Notes: generated from the sequence alone by a model not told the origin. A DNA stretch of 64,000 bases from Warburgia ugandensis (GCA_035236585.1 CP141132.1:58687880-58751879); one strand, 5' to 3'; numbered from the stretch's first letter, positions 1 through 10,851 are shown. Translations and numbers: made by a program.

Positions 1-193
1 TTGAAAGTTGATTTTATTCATGAATGTGTTTGTCATAATTTGCCTTTTTTCATTGTTAATTGAAAATTTCCATGAAATGTTGTTATTTTGAATACTTCTA
101 ATTCATGTATATGTAATATTTGTTAAAATGCCTAACCTAATCTTTTCATGTCTTACAAGTCTCCATGCAAATTTTCTTTGATTTCTTGTGATA

Positions 194-508
194 ATGGACA
201 AATATGCTTGGATGCCTGCCATAAGGACATTGAAAGAATATGAGGAGGGTACAGAAAATTTCATAGAGTTTGCACTTAGGGTAGGTGTTGATCGTAATCG
301 CATTTGTCGTTCATGCTCAAAATGTGGAAATTTGAAAACAGTAACTATAGTGATGTTGAGAGAACACTTGTGCTTTAATGGAATCAATGAAAGCTACCCC
401 CCATGGATTTGGTATGGAGAAGAACTTCCACATAGCCCCTTGACAAGGCCTGATCAAGACATTGTAGGAAGTGTTAGAGACAGTAGTACAACTGTACCAA
501 TATTTTGA
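194..508 (+). pseudogene. CACTA transposase, N-terminal transposase-associated domain exon
   Basis: This stretch encodes about 105 residues that match the transposase-associated domain found at the start of plant CACTA transposases. Visible features are the opening MDKYAWM, an acidic EFIEFA-like stretch (read here as NFIEFALRVG), a CX2C pair (CRSCSKC), and the WIWYGEELP segment about 75 residues in. The ATG at 194 is preferred over the in-frame GTG at 188 because family members start at the MDK. The frame closes at 508, about 100 bp before the next recognisable domain, which fits an intron or a decayed linker. Function would be in transposon mobilisation, but the copy is inactive. Confidence 0.75.
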
Positions 509-607
509 GATGCACACAATGACTTCTAGGATGACCCTAAACAATTTCATGCTACATTAGAGGAAGCCAATTAGCTATTATAGCATGAGTGTAAAGATTA
601 TACTAAG

Positions 608-1624
608 TTGTCCGTAGTGGTAGAACTTTACAACATGAAATCAAGATTTGGTTTTTCAAATCAAGGTTTTGCAGAAGTCTTGAAAGTAGTGGGTAAGCTG
701 CTACTAAAGGATAATAAATTTGCAAGGTCCACATGGGAGGCAAAGAAAACCATGGCTACACTAAGGTTGAATTTTGAGAAGATACATGCATGCCCCAATG
801 ATTGCATCTTGTATAGGAAGGAGTACAAGGATAAAACTACTTGCCCAACTTGTGGACAATCAAGATGGAATTTAAAGAAGAATTCAACTGAGATACTTAT
901 AGGTGTTCCTACAAAGGTTCTATGGTACTTCCCCTATCCTAAGGTTCAAAAGATGTTTCATATAACAAAAATAGTGAAGAAATTAGTGTGGCACGCCAAT
1001 GACAGAGTAGCTAATAACTTTTCATGCCATCCAACAAATAGCCTAGCATGGAAACTCGTAGACTTCATGTGGCTTAATTTTGGTGAAGAACCTAGAAACC
1101 TGTGTCTAGTATTATTTACAGATGGGATTAATCCTAATGGTTTTATGAGTAGTAGGTATAGTTGTTGGCCCATTATATTAGTTTGTTTCAACCTTCCATC
1201 GTCTTTATGTATGAAGAGGAAGTTCATGATGCTAACTATGTTGATATTGGGTCCAAAGCAGCCAGGGAATGACATTGACGTGTACTTGTCTCCCTTGATA
1301 GATGATCTTAAGACATTATGGGACATTAGCATTGAAGCATAAGATGCATACAAGACAGAGTCATTCACCCTAAAGGATATATTATTGTGGACAATAAGCG
1401 ACCCTGTATACGAGAATTTGTCTTGATACATTGTGAATGGATACAATGCTTGTCTTATTTGTAGTGATCAAACATGTGCTATACAACTTAAACATGGTAG
1501 GAAAATGGCATTCCTTGGGCACAGAAAATGGTTACATAGAGACCATCCATATCATTCTAAGAAAAGAGAATTTAACAGGAGTGTAGAGACAATGACACCT
1601 CTAAAGATGTTGACAAGACGTTAA
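608..1624 (+). pseudogene. CACTA TNP2-type transposase core (Transposase_21), broken
   Basis: The longest open stretch (244 aa to 1342) reads through the core of a TNP2-type transposase. It begins with a cysteine-rich part (ACPNDCILYRKEY, then CPTCGQSRW), then KVLWYFPYPK, WHANDR, and the conserved DGINPNGFMSSRYSCWP and GPKQPGNDIDVYLSPL segments. After a stop at 1340 the homology continues in the same sense (NGYNACLICSDQ, KHGRKMAFLGHRKWL) to about 1624. Family members have these parts as one unbroken chain of several hundred residues, so this copy has lost function. In an intact element this enzyme binds subterminal repeats and cuts the element ends. Confidence 0.85.
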
Positions 1625-1637
1625 GTATTAGAGCAGG

Positions 1638-2500
1638 TTGAAAATATTAATGTCTTGTGGGGAAAGAATACAAAGGCATCAAGTACATGTGCAGGTGAAA
1701 GTAATTGTAGAAGTTGTTGGTAGAAGAAATCAATATTTTTTCATCTACCATACTGGAAATCACTACATATGCTCCATGTGCTTGATGTCATGCACATTGA
1801 GAAGAATGTGCATGAAAGCTTGACCAGTACTTTGCTTAATATTCCAAGAAAAACAAAGGATGGACTTGCAGCTGGAATGGATCTTATGAACATGGGTTTG
1901 AAGAGGAGGTTGCACCCTGAGGATAGGGGTAGTTGAGAAACATACTTGCTTAAGGCAAATGACACTCTTGATAGAGAGGAGAGGAGAATAATGCGTAAAA
2001 CTTGTTCAAGCTCAAAGTCTTAGATAGCTACTCTTCTAACTTTAAAAACATTGTAGCCATGGAAGAGCTAAAATTTTTGTGGATGAAATCCCACAAATGC
2101 CATGCATTGATACAACAACTACTACCTATAGCAATACATTCTATGTTACCAGATAAAGTTAGGGGATACTACAACATTATGCTACTTCTTTAATGCTTTG
2201 GATGTATACGTTTGAGAGATACATGAAAATTTTTAAAGGGTATGTATGTAATCACAACTAGGTAGAGGGGTGTATAGCTAAATGTTGTCTTGTAGAGGAA
2301 GTGGTGGAGTTTTGTACAGAGTACTTAGCATGAGTGGATCCCATTGGAATCCCAAGAAGTAAACAATCAGTTGCATTTCATAGTCCAATAATTGACAAAC
2401 TTCTATTAATTGGTTATGTATTAACTATTCACTATAAAGAACGAAACCAGGCACATCTTTATGTGTTGCAAAATGTTGATGAAGTCCAACCCTACATTGA
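1638..2500 (+). pseudogene. CACTA transposase, DUF4218-like region, frameshifted
   Basis: The homology passes through several frames: LPYWKSLHMLHVLDVMHIEK around 1745-1805, LLNIPRKTKDG around 1838-1865, then the 2002-2193 frame with KVLDSYSSNFKNIVAMEELK and CHALIQQLLPIAIHSMLP, then FERYMKIFKGYVCNHN near 2210-2260 and VLQNVDEVQPYIE ending at 2500. The order is that of plant CACTA transposases, where this region follows the TNP2 core. At least three frameshifts or stops are needed to follow it. The last codons abut a good splice donor (GTAAGT at 2501), so the exon edge is still readable. Confidence 0.8.
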
Positions 2501-2604
2501 GTAAGTTGATCATGCATGCATGCACTTATGTAAAATTTAATTGCTGATGGTTAATTACATTTTTCATGATTACTCTATTAATTAGTATGTGTGTGTGTAT
2601 GCAG
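2501..2604 (+). other. intron in CACTA transposase pseudogene
   Basis: A 104-bp segment starts with GTAAGT and ends with a short TG-rich stretch and GCAG. The coding homology stops at its left edge (DEVQPYIE) and resumes directly after it (HMDVLKAKNPSYV), which supports a real intron rather than random decay. Confidence 0.65.
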
Positions 2605-2754
2605 TGAACACATGGATGTACTCAAGGCAAAGAATCCAAGTTACGTAATGAAACAAAAGTGGCTACAATATGAGTATTGTTGCACTTTCAATAATTAGTT
2701 GCGTAAGAAGGTAAAATGAAAGAAAGCTCACTTAAGTTAAAAAACTACATTCTG

Positions 2755-2789
<35 letters not shown>

Positions 2790-3447
2790 ATATTAATCTT
2801 ATGTACTTAAGCCTACTTAATATACACAGATTCAAGATCAACGAGAAGTAGCAGGCAATGGTATATCAGAAACCTTAGGATGGATGGTAATGGGACCACG
2901 ACCATAAGTAATAAAATATGCCAGATATGCCATCAATGGTTATTGCTTTTGCACAAAAGACTGTGAAAACTCAAGAGTGCAATAGAATAGTGGAGTTAGC
3001 TTAGTTGCCAATGCTACATTCTTTTCAAGTTCAAAGGATAATAGGTCAATAGGTGAGGATGATATTTATTATGGGGTTATAAGAGAGATATGGGCCTTAG
3101 ATTATACTTTCAAAACTATGGTTGTGTTTGAGTGCGATTGGGTGAAACACAACAACATCAAAACTAATGCCCTTGGATTTACATTGGTTGACCTCAATAG
3201 GATTGGCTATAAAAATGATCAACTTATTTTAGTATCTAAAGCAAAGCAAGTATTTTATGTACAAGATGAACCTGATAAGAGATGGTTAATAGTTTTATCA
3301 TCTAGTCCGATGGATTTTTATGAGGAAGATGATCTAGGAGATGGTGAAATCAATTACCCTTCTATTACCAAAACAATCCCATCAATCGAAGCACCACTTG
3401 GTAAGAATGATGATTATGTACGTGACAATGGCGAGGAAGGTACTTAG
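2605..3447 (+). pseudogene. CACTA transposase C-terminal region with DUF4216-like domain
   Basis: The exon after the first intron encodes HMDVLKAKNPSYVMKQKW and ends near 2710. A second probable intron (2711-2829, containing a TA microsatellite) ends in ACAG. Coding homology resumes with YARYAINGYCFCTKD, NSGVSLVANATFFSS and YYGVIREIWALDYTF. It finishes in the open frame 3118-3447 with FECDWVKHN, LGFTLVDLNRIGYKND and AKQVFYVQDEPDKRW, which is the DUF4216-type end of CACTA transposases. The frame closes at 3447 after an acidic tail. A stop near 2909 and a shift upstream of 3118 show this part is also dead. Confidence 0.8.
2754..2792. repeat. TA/TG microsatellite in intron
   Basis: A run of TA dinucleotides followed by TATG units lies inside the second inferred intron of the CACTA transposase. 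Confidence 0.8.
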
Positions 3448-3666
3448 GTTTGAAAACAATATATATTTTGGGGTACATGGAATATGTATATTAGTCAATT
3501 GTAATATATATAATTTCATGTTTATAACTTTTAGCTCTGCTTTTGTCATGAGCTATATGGATCAATATTAATAGTGAGCTATATATTTATCTGCATAAAA
3601 AGAATGTATGAATCAATGTTGACTATCATAAAAAGGCCATTTCATTGTATATTACTTGTTAGATAT

Positions 3667-3875
3667 TGTGAAGTACTAGCACAACAGGTGTATATATTTT
3701 GAATTAAAAAAGTATAAAATATTGTATACTTTTAAAGTCATTTTCAATAAAACAACTTTAAAAGTTAAAGTCATTTTACTCAAAACGACTTTAAAAGCTA
3801 AGACATTTGAATTTGACTTTAGAAGTTAAGACTTTTAAAGTCATTTTTTTAAAAACGACTTTAAAAATATAACAC
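3667..3875. repeat. CACTA subterminal-type inverted motifs, copy 1
   Basis: The segment holds repeated short inverted pairs of the form TTAAAGTCATTTT facing AAAACGACTTTAA, at about 3735-3800 and 3830-3870. The segment starting TGTGAAGTACTA recurs at 4768, with the same following order: an ATATATTTTG stretch, then the AAAGTC motif. In CACTA elements such clustered motifs near the ends are transposase binding sites. Assigning them to this element is inference. Confidence 0.6.
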
Positions 3876-3884
3876 ACCTCATAA

Positions 3885-4690
3885 TTAAATGTTCATCTTT
3901 TTTTGCTTAATGTTCTTTTATTACTACAGTTTTTGTACTTCTTTGGTTATCACATATTCTTTCTACAATATTTTGTGATGCAAGTAAACTTTGGAAGCTT
4001 AGTGTCAATCAAATACGTACATGTTTAACCCCAAACCCTAACCTTGAACCATAATTCCATATTTGTATGTGCATACAAAGAATATATGCACAAAACTGCT
4101 ATATATATATGTTGACTTCAAAAGTGTACACTTTTAAAGTATGCACATCAAATAACAATTTATAAAAGTTTAACTTATGTGAATTTAGTGTCAAGAAAAT
4201 TTTAATATATATATATATATATATAAGAACCACGGTCTCTCTCACATGCATATATATAGGTCATGAAATGGACAAGGAAATTTAATCTAACAACACACCC
4301 ACATTACCAAATCAGAATTAATTTACCATCTTATTTTGCTTATGTTCTTTTATTACTACAGTTTTTGTACTTCTTTAGTTATCACATATTTTTATTTCTT
4401 TAGGAGTTTTTCTACAATATATATATAAGAACCACGGTCTCTCTCTGACACACACACATATGCTTATATATAGCTCATGAAATGGACAGGAAAATTTAAG
4501 CTAACACACTCGCATTCCCACCTCAAAATTAATTTACCATCTTATTTTGCTTGTGTTCTTTTATTACTATAGTTTTTGTACTTCTTTGGTTATCACATAT
4601 TTTTATTTCTTAACTTTGGTTATCACCTTATTCTGTAGCGAAAGTAAACTTTGGAAGCTTATAGTGTCAATCAAATATATATATTTTTTC
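3885..4690. repeat. local tandem duplication of two blocks
   Basis: One block (ending GTTCTTTTATTACTA then TTTTTGTACTTCTTTGGTTA) occurs three times, near 3905, 4343 and 4553. A second block (AAGAACCACGGTCTCTCTC followed by CATGAAATGGACA) occurs at about 4227 and 4428. Together, blocks 4227-4427 and 4428-4630 form a tandem repeat of roughly 200 bp. The outer copies share an end with CTTTGGAAGCTTA and GTGTCAATCAAATA (3990 and 4650). I see no coding potential. Confidence 0.75.
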
Positions 4691-4767
4691 TTTTAAAATT
4701 AACTAACATCTATTTTGAAATTAAAATTAACTAACATATATATTTATTTCATTTAAAATTAATTAAC

Positions 4768-4881
4768 ATGTGTGAAGTACTAACATAAAAAGTGAATATA
4801 TTTTGAAGAAAAATTATAAATAAAAAATCTATAAAAAAGTGTATACTTTTAAAGTCATTTTTCTCTAAACTTTTAAAGTTG

Positions 4882-4919
<38 letters not shown>

Positions 4920-4930
4920 GACTTCTTTAT
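4768..4930. repeat. CACTA subterminal-type motifs, copy 2, with TA microsatellite
   Basis: This segment repeats the 3667 segment (TGTGAAGTACTA, then an ATATATTTTGAA stretch, then TTTTAAAGTCATTTTTC). It is interrupted by a TA run of about 36 bp at 4881-4916 and then shows AAACGACTT. It probably marks the right-hand limit of the CACTA remnant. Confidence 0.55.
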
Positions 4931-5035
4931 TCACCCATATTTAAAACCATGAATTAATAGACTTCTACCCTAGACAAAAAATGAGGGAGAAGAAAGAAGA
5001 GAAGAAGAAGATGGAGGGAGAAGGCAGTACGTACT

Positions 5036-5595
5036 TTGCTGGTTATGGGGGGAGGATGGGTTTCGATGAGGGAGGGGAGTGTGTTCGAGTGGGTACCAAA
5101 GAGGGGGCTGGGTGGGGTACCGAAGAGGGGCTGTGGTGGGGTACCGATTAGGGGTGTGGTGGGGATTCGGGTGGGGTACCGAGAGAGGGGTGAGGTGGGG
5201 GTTTGGGTGGGGACCGGAGAGGGGGAGGTGGAGGACAGGGGGATTGGAGAGGGGGAGGTGGGGGGCAGGGTGGGGTATACCGAAGAGGTGGGAGGTGGGG
5301 GTTCGGGTGGGGATCGAGAGAGGGGGTGGAGGCGGGGAGGGGGTTCGGTTAGGGACCAAAGAGGGGGACGTGGGGTGGGGTAGCAAAGAGCAGGGAGGTG
5401 GGGGGCAGGGTGGAGACCGAGAGAGGGAGGATGTGGGGGTAGGGTGGGGTATACCGGAGAGGGGGACGTGGGGGGCTGGGAGGGGGTTCGGGGACCGACG
5501 AGGGGGAGGTGGGGGTCAGGGGGGGTTCGGATGGGGTACCGAAGAGGGGGGAGAGGTGTGGTGAAGGGGGATCCGTGTAGTGGGTGTGGGGGGGG
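5036..5595. repeat. G-rich imperfect minisatellite
   Basis: About 560 bp of strongly strand-asymmetric DNA built from short imperfect units such as GGGGTACCGAAGAGGGGG and GGGGTTCGGGTGGGG. Nearly every line has several runs of four or more G on the plus strand, ending in a run of at least nine G near 5588. Open frames of 115-217 codons exist on both strands, but they are translations of the repeat (proline/serine/threonine-rich on minus, glycine/arginine-rich on plus). I judge them non-coding. The sequence could form G-quadruplexes or triplexes. Confidence 0.85.
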
Positions 5596-6497
5596 GGGTA
5601 TCTCCATTTACTGTTGTTGATTGATTTATTCTTAATGATTAATTTTCATCGTTTTTCTGTAGAGAATTAAGTGATTCATCTGCAAATCCTAGCTTTGGAG
5701 GTATTCACTCAAACAAATCAAAGCTGACAATCGCGATCTTACATGTGTGCTTGATTGCTACCTCTTTTCTTTTGTTAACATTTCTAACAATAACATCTAG
5801 TAACTCCAATGCATGTTTCCATTTTATTCTAATTTGCTTTCCTAGTTAAATCAAGACCAATCTCTCTTAGGATAGGTGGTGTAGCTTTAAAATTACTCTC
5901 AATACCAAAACCATTAGTTTGTGCTTTAGATGTTAATGAATTCAATCCAATGTCAACCTACACATCGGCCAAAGAATTCTGGGACAACCTATAGGCAATT
6001 CATAACCATGAAAGAGATTCTTATTTATTTCATAATATGAAACACATGGCCTAGCTTTGGGCAAAAAGAAAAAGTGCAGTGTCATACATAAATGGTAAAC
6101 ATGGTGCTTGGCATGGCAATTCCATTTCTAAAGTATTCATAACCAAAAGCATGAAACATGCAAATCATCACATATAAGAATTTATAAAGTTCAACAATGG
6201 CATTAACTACCAATCCTTGTGATTCTACTTGAACCTTATCAAATGTGTGACTGAATTAATCAACAACAGTTGTATGCTTCATATTTTTAGAGTTTATGAA
6301 GTGGTTAATGACACAATATATTCCATTTTAAGGTTTTAAAGCTTAAAAAGGCACTAATATATATCCATTTACTTGGTTAACATGTTCGTGCCAACACTAG
6401 GCCAATACATATCATATTGCCTTTCATATTTCCTTTTATCCCAAAATTGGTGCATTATAGATCCTCCCATTTCCTTGAATTTTCCATGCATTGCTTT
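5596..6497. other. AT-rich spacer with possible copia gag scrap
   Basis: About 900 bp between the minisatellite and the outer LTR element. Apart from a possible gag-like scrap at 5920-6070 I see nothing in it. Its last five bases (GCTTT at 6493-6497) differ by one base from the five bases after the outer element (ACTTT at 34641-34645), so this spacer and 34641 onward were probably once joined. Confidence 0.5.
5920..6070 (+). pseudogene. possible copia-type gag (UBN2-like) fragment
   Basis: In one frame the sequence reads CALDVNEFNPMSTYTSAKEF followed by WDNL, a stop, and IHNHERDSY. The order of a CAL start, a TSAKEFWDNL-like core and a following charged stretch resembles the UBN2-type gag domain of copia retrotransposons. 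It covers only about 50 residues with stops, and no other copia domain is nearby. Treat it as a tentative fragment. Confidence 0.35.
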
Positions 6498-7105
6498 TGT
6501 GATGCCCCGAGTTTTACCAACAATATAATAAAAATTTATAAAATGAGTAGGGATCCTTGCTTTAAAAACTTTGATTTTTAAAGTGACAAAAAACAAAACT
6601 CAAATAAAAGCATTAATTTTAAAGTCCTGGGAGTCATACAACCATAAAACTAAGGATTTAATAGTGAAATAAAATCTCATTTCTAACAAAAATTCAACAG
6701 AGTCTCCTCTGTATTTTGGACCATTACACACAACATGTGCAATACCAAATCACCTGATAAACACAATACAAGACATGGCACATGGGAGACTCTATCTCCA
6801 TGCCCATCCATCAGACTCAAATACTGTTTTCAATGAAAATGTATACTCCAATAGTGGATAAGAAAATCAAGTCATGACCAAATACCTAGGGTCTGTCCAT
6901 ACAGCCATTACATCCAACATGAATTCATATCCTCACATCCAGGTTACACTGCAAATATAATAACGTATAGTCTATAAACAACAACCCAAAGTGAGGTCCT
7001 GAACAAACCTTGTCATCTCTGAAATATCCTCAACACTCCACTAGAAACTGTCATCACTTTTGTTTACTCTATCAGAGTGTTAACCTATGGCAACTCTTTG
7101 TATTT

Positions 7106-7132
7106 GAGGCATTGCAAACAAAGCAATGCCTC
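7106..7132. repeat. conserved LTR hairpin 1 (GAGGCATTGC / GCAATGCCTC)
   Basis: A perfect 10-bp inverted repeat with a 7-base A-rich loop. The same hairpin is found at 31392-31419 and 62876-62903 with one arm mismatch each, although the surrounding LTR sequence of the third copy is much diverged. Confidence 0.75.
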
Positions 7133-7490
7133 GAGAAGCTATGCTTGTCTAGGTGATCACATTCAATAAGTAAATACAATGAAATCATGTGGTGTGAAAT
7201 ATCAATGTCATGGCAAATCTCATAAAATAAAACATGTACAAGGCACGTCAATCATCAGACATCCATAATGAATAACACATGAAAATCATAAGTCTGAACA
7301 AATTGATATCAAATCTAACCAGCATGACATGCAAGACATGAGCAATAAATGGATAAGCATCCATCAAAAGCAATAATAATTTTTGTCCGCAACACATGGA
7401 TATGCATCCATCAAAAGAAATAAGAATGTGTCCACAACATAATATAACTACATGTCATGATGAATAGTGCATCGTGTAAAATCAAGCCCT

Positions 7491-7513
7491 ATGAGTGTCT
7501 CAACTACATTCAT
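7491..7513. repeat. conserved LTR hairpin 2 (ATGAGTGT / ACATTCAT)
   Basis: An 8-bp inverted repeat (one imperfect pair) around the loop CTCAACT, just before the 49-bp minisatellite. The homologous sites are 31781-31802 and 63175-63197; the last is perfect over 8 bp. Confidence 0.65.
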
Positions 7514-7551
7514 GGCAATGGAAATGAGTACTCATTCCAAACCTAGGTCCC

Positions 7552-7699
7552 TCACATGCAGCCCACATCAGCCCTCAAGCCCAGCTTACCTCGTGATCCC
7601 TCATGTGTAACTTGCTTCATCCCTCAAGCCTAGCTTACCCCGTGATCCCTTGCGTGTAGTCTGCTTTAGCCCTCAGGCCCGGCTTACCCCTTGATCCCT
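7552..7699. repeat. 49-bp minisatellite, three units
   Basis: Three imperfect units of about 49 bp, each containing GCCCTCA, CAGCTTACC-like and GTGATCCCT segments (the last at about 7594, 7643 and 7692). The other LTR of this element has only one unit (31845-31891), so the array changed length after insertion or was gained or lost by slippage. Confidence 0.8.
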
Positions 7700-10470
7700 A
7701 TATAACCATGTCACATGAGCATACAGAATAAGAGTATGGGCTATTATGCTGCAGTGGCAACCACACTAGGATCTCAACCACTACCACTCTCCGTCGACAC
7801 CATAACAAGAGATTTCCTCCATCCCACATGAGGGGGGAATGGACCCGTAAGGGGGACTACCCATGATACCACCACCTACATACCTGACTCTCTCAGGGCG
7901 GGTGTCTTATTATCATCATCACAAAGTCAGAGGACGGGTGGCCAACCTACAACCCTCTTAGCATAGTACCCACTGGGCAGAAGCACCCATCATAAATCAA
8001 TAACCATTAAGCAAGTATAAAAAATCCATGCATAATCATTCTCGATAAAAATAAATCAAGAGAGTTATTCAATATAATAACACCATGCATCAAAAATCAA
8101 TGTATAACATCCTCAATAATCAAATCAATGCAAACTGAAATATATTAGAAATAGTGCATAAATCATGCACAAAAGGAATCATGCACAAAAGGAGTAGCAA
8201 GCATATCGACAATACATGCTGAAAAATAATCTCATGTAAACATGGTAGAGCATAAAACCCATGCCTCAAAGTTTCAAATAATACGTCATGATTTAAGAAA
8301 TTATGGAAAAATCCCAAATGTAATCACTTACCTCAAACGATATACTACATGTATGTACCTTCTAGTTCAGTTGGACCCATCTTTAGTGTTGTCCACCACA
8401 ATTCCATTCACCTAGATACATATCACATCCAGTAATACTCAAAATCCAATTTATGTAATTTGGATTCTCAATTGCATGACATTACACTTTCGTATTCATT
8501 ACATCGTGTTCAAGATAGCCTAATGATTCCCAGTCTTGGAATCTCAAGGCGGGGGCCCGCTCTAATTAGTTAATAATTCAATTCATACTTAATCGATCCC
8601 ACTCATAATCATCTAGTTCTTCTTCTTAATCATATCATTACACATTTCAAAGTCACTAGGCTCAGATCATATTAATCTTAGTGAATTTATCATTCAAATC
8701 AATTAATCGGACATTATTATATGACCATCATGCTCAATCGTATCTAATCAAAATCAAATCAATTCGTCAAATAATTAAGACAGTGATCTTACCTTGAATA
8801 AGCCTATGAATAACCTCCAGCTGTCTGCTTGGTCGGATCATCCACTGATCGCCCTAATTGTGCCCGATCATCAAATATCCATGCTAATCTCATCAATTTT
8901 CTTCACCTAACTACCCCAAATAATATAAAAATTTAGTAATTATAACCAATTAATCCAAATAAGAATTATGAACGATTTAGATCATCAAATTGTATCCAAT
9001 TTCATACCTGAATCTTCAGTTGATCTCAGCCGTTGATCTAGATCAGCTAAATCATTTCCACGAAGGATTCAAACCCAACATTCTTGTATAGATCCATGAT
9101 CTATATTTCATGAGGACTACTATAGACAGATCATCACAAATCAAACGATCTGACCTCCAATCAAAGGTTTGGTATAATCAATGATCGAATTTTGTTCCCT
9201 GCGTTGGTAGGATCGCGAGGATACTCTTGGATCTCCAAGATTCCTCTTGGATTGTCCAAAACAGAGGTTCAAAGTTCAAGGGGTAAAAAGGGTCACTGGG
9301 TCAACCTAGCCCCTTCCAAAAGAGTCAGGAGCAATTTGACTCAGTGAGTTAACCCTGCCCTAACCCCTTAGAATAGAGAAAAGTTGGGGTGAGAGGAGGA
9401 TGGTGGCCATGGTGATTTTCTGTCTGGACACCACCGATCCATGCTAAAAGGGAAAATGGAGGGAATGGGGTCCTAGCTAGTTGGCCTACCCATGGCCTGA
9501 CTGAGCCAGTGACAGAGAAGAGCAAAGGGAAAAAAGGAGGAATCGGGTGCTGGCTCATGGCAGGCCTGTGTACACCAGCATACCAGGCTGGCTACACTGC
9601 AATGCTGCTTGATTGAAAAAGGGGAAGAGGAGAGGGAAGAGTGGTAAGTTAGGCTGTTCGCCCAAGGGAAAACCTGATCTGGGTTTTCCCATTATCACTG
9701 GTGGGAGTAGGGTTCTGGGGAGAGGAAATCTAGCAGGGGAGGGAAAAAGGGTCTATGTGGTGGCCGGGGTTCCATGCGACTCCTAAAGAACATCTAATCT
9801 ATGTTACATTATCGTTAGAGGGAAAGGTTTTTAGGGGAGAGGAAATCAGTGCTGAGAAAGCCCGATCTAGGAGGGCTATGCACTAGTGAAAACCATTTTG
9901 GGTTTTATTGTCAATGTCGGTAAAAAGGCAAAAAAGTGAGGGTTATGCGTCGGAGGGAGGGGGGAGAACCAAGGGAGCTCACCGGTGGGGATTAGATTGG
10001 AGGGACTTCCACCGGTAGGGGTCAAATGGAGGGGGTGGACGCAGGGCTTTTCCTCTTACCGGCGTTCCCCCTATTTTTGCTTCATTTCTGTTCTGCTCGA
10101 CGTGGGATAGAGCAGCGACACATGATAGTATAGTCGCCACGTGTTGAACTCCACTCCACATGTGTCGTGTCGTCCGGCAGTGTTAGCAACCAATGAAGGT
10201 GGGGGTGCCATTATCAATTTGGAGCCCCACTTAAATTAGTAAAATTTCAAGGATTTTTCACCACAATCTCCATTTCTCATAAAATTAGTGTCATCAAATT
10301 TGTATCGACGTGTACATTCCAACGTTGATAATCCTAAGTCCAAATTTTGAGTTTACAAGGAGGTTATTTTCAAAACAATTTAATTTTCATGAATTTAAAT
10401 TCTTATTTTTCTTTCAATCAAATTTATGATTTAATATATAAAAAATGACCCAAAATTGAGGGTCGTTACA

Positions 10471-10483
10471 TTCTTCCCTCCTT
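10471..10483 (-). other. polypurine tract of outer element
   Basis: On the minus strand the sequence AAGGAGGGAAGAA lies directly before the 3' LTR start (TGTAACGACCC). Just upstream, the minus strand has a short stretch (AAGGATGAAATTCC) similar to the end of del-type polyproteins. This is the expected primer site for plus-strand DNA synthesis. Confidence 0.8.
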
Positions 10484-10851
10484 ATAGGAATTTCATCCTT
10501 GAAATTCTTTCCATGTGATTCTTCAACAATTTAAAAGTATACCCATATCACAAGATCTACAAATCATACAAAAAATTCCCAGAGGCAATGTCAATAGCAA
10601 TTTCCATCCCATATCATCCCCTCACATAGCAACTCATAAGTAGAAACCATACTCTAATCCAAGAGTTAATCATTTGTTTACAATTTAGCATAAGTGAATC
10701 ACCATATCAACAAAATTTGAAGTACCACAACTCACATATAGGCAATTTATGCCAAATCTATTCTAGCGCATAGTACCTTATTATTAGGCAATGTATATCA
10801 ATCACACCATATCATATCAAATCCTAAACATGCAATACATGCCAATCAAAT
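10484..10851 (-). other. internal region of outer element, no coding seen
   Basis: About 370 bp between the polypurine tract and the 46-bp tandem array. It is AT-rich and I recognise no domain on either strand. In an intact del/Tekay element the end of integrase would be expected here, so this region is deleted or decayed. Confidence 0.5.

Larger units (their letters stand above)
1..4930 (+). mobile_element. CACTA (En/Spm-like) DNA transposon remnant, 5' end outside window
   Basis: The region carries, in order on the plus strand, the four domains usual in the main transposase gene of plant CACTA elements: transposase-associated, TNP2-type transposase, DUF4218-like and DUF4216-like. These are followed by short inverted AAAGTC/GACTTT motifs of the kind found in CACTA subterminal regions. 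All exons carry stops or frameshifts. I could not find either terminal inverted repeat: the left end should lie before base 1, and the right end near 4930 is a guess based on where the subterminal-type motifs stop. A second CACTA-type gene at 35281 may belong to the same element. Confidence 0.75.
6498..10470 (-). repeat. 3' LTR of the outer del/Tekay-type element
   Basis: This 3973-bp LTR aligns along its whole length with 30786-34640. It starts TGTGATGCCCCGAG and ends GGGTCGTTACA on the plus strand, giving TG...CA ends. By eye it differs from its partner at about 19 of the first 190 bases. It is longer than its partner partly because it has three instead of one unit of a 49-bp minisatellite (about 7552-7699). 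The open frames inside it (for example 9349-9558 on minus) are also present, broken, in the other LTR and are not credible genes. Confidence 0.9.

Noticed and set aside
4954..5607. 217-codon proline-rich open frame on the minus strand, resembling a cell-wall protein
   Set aside because: It is a translation of a G-rich minisatellite; overlapping frames on both strands are also open and no signal peptide or domain is seen.
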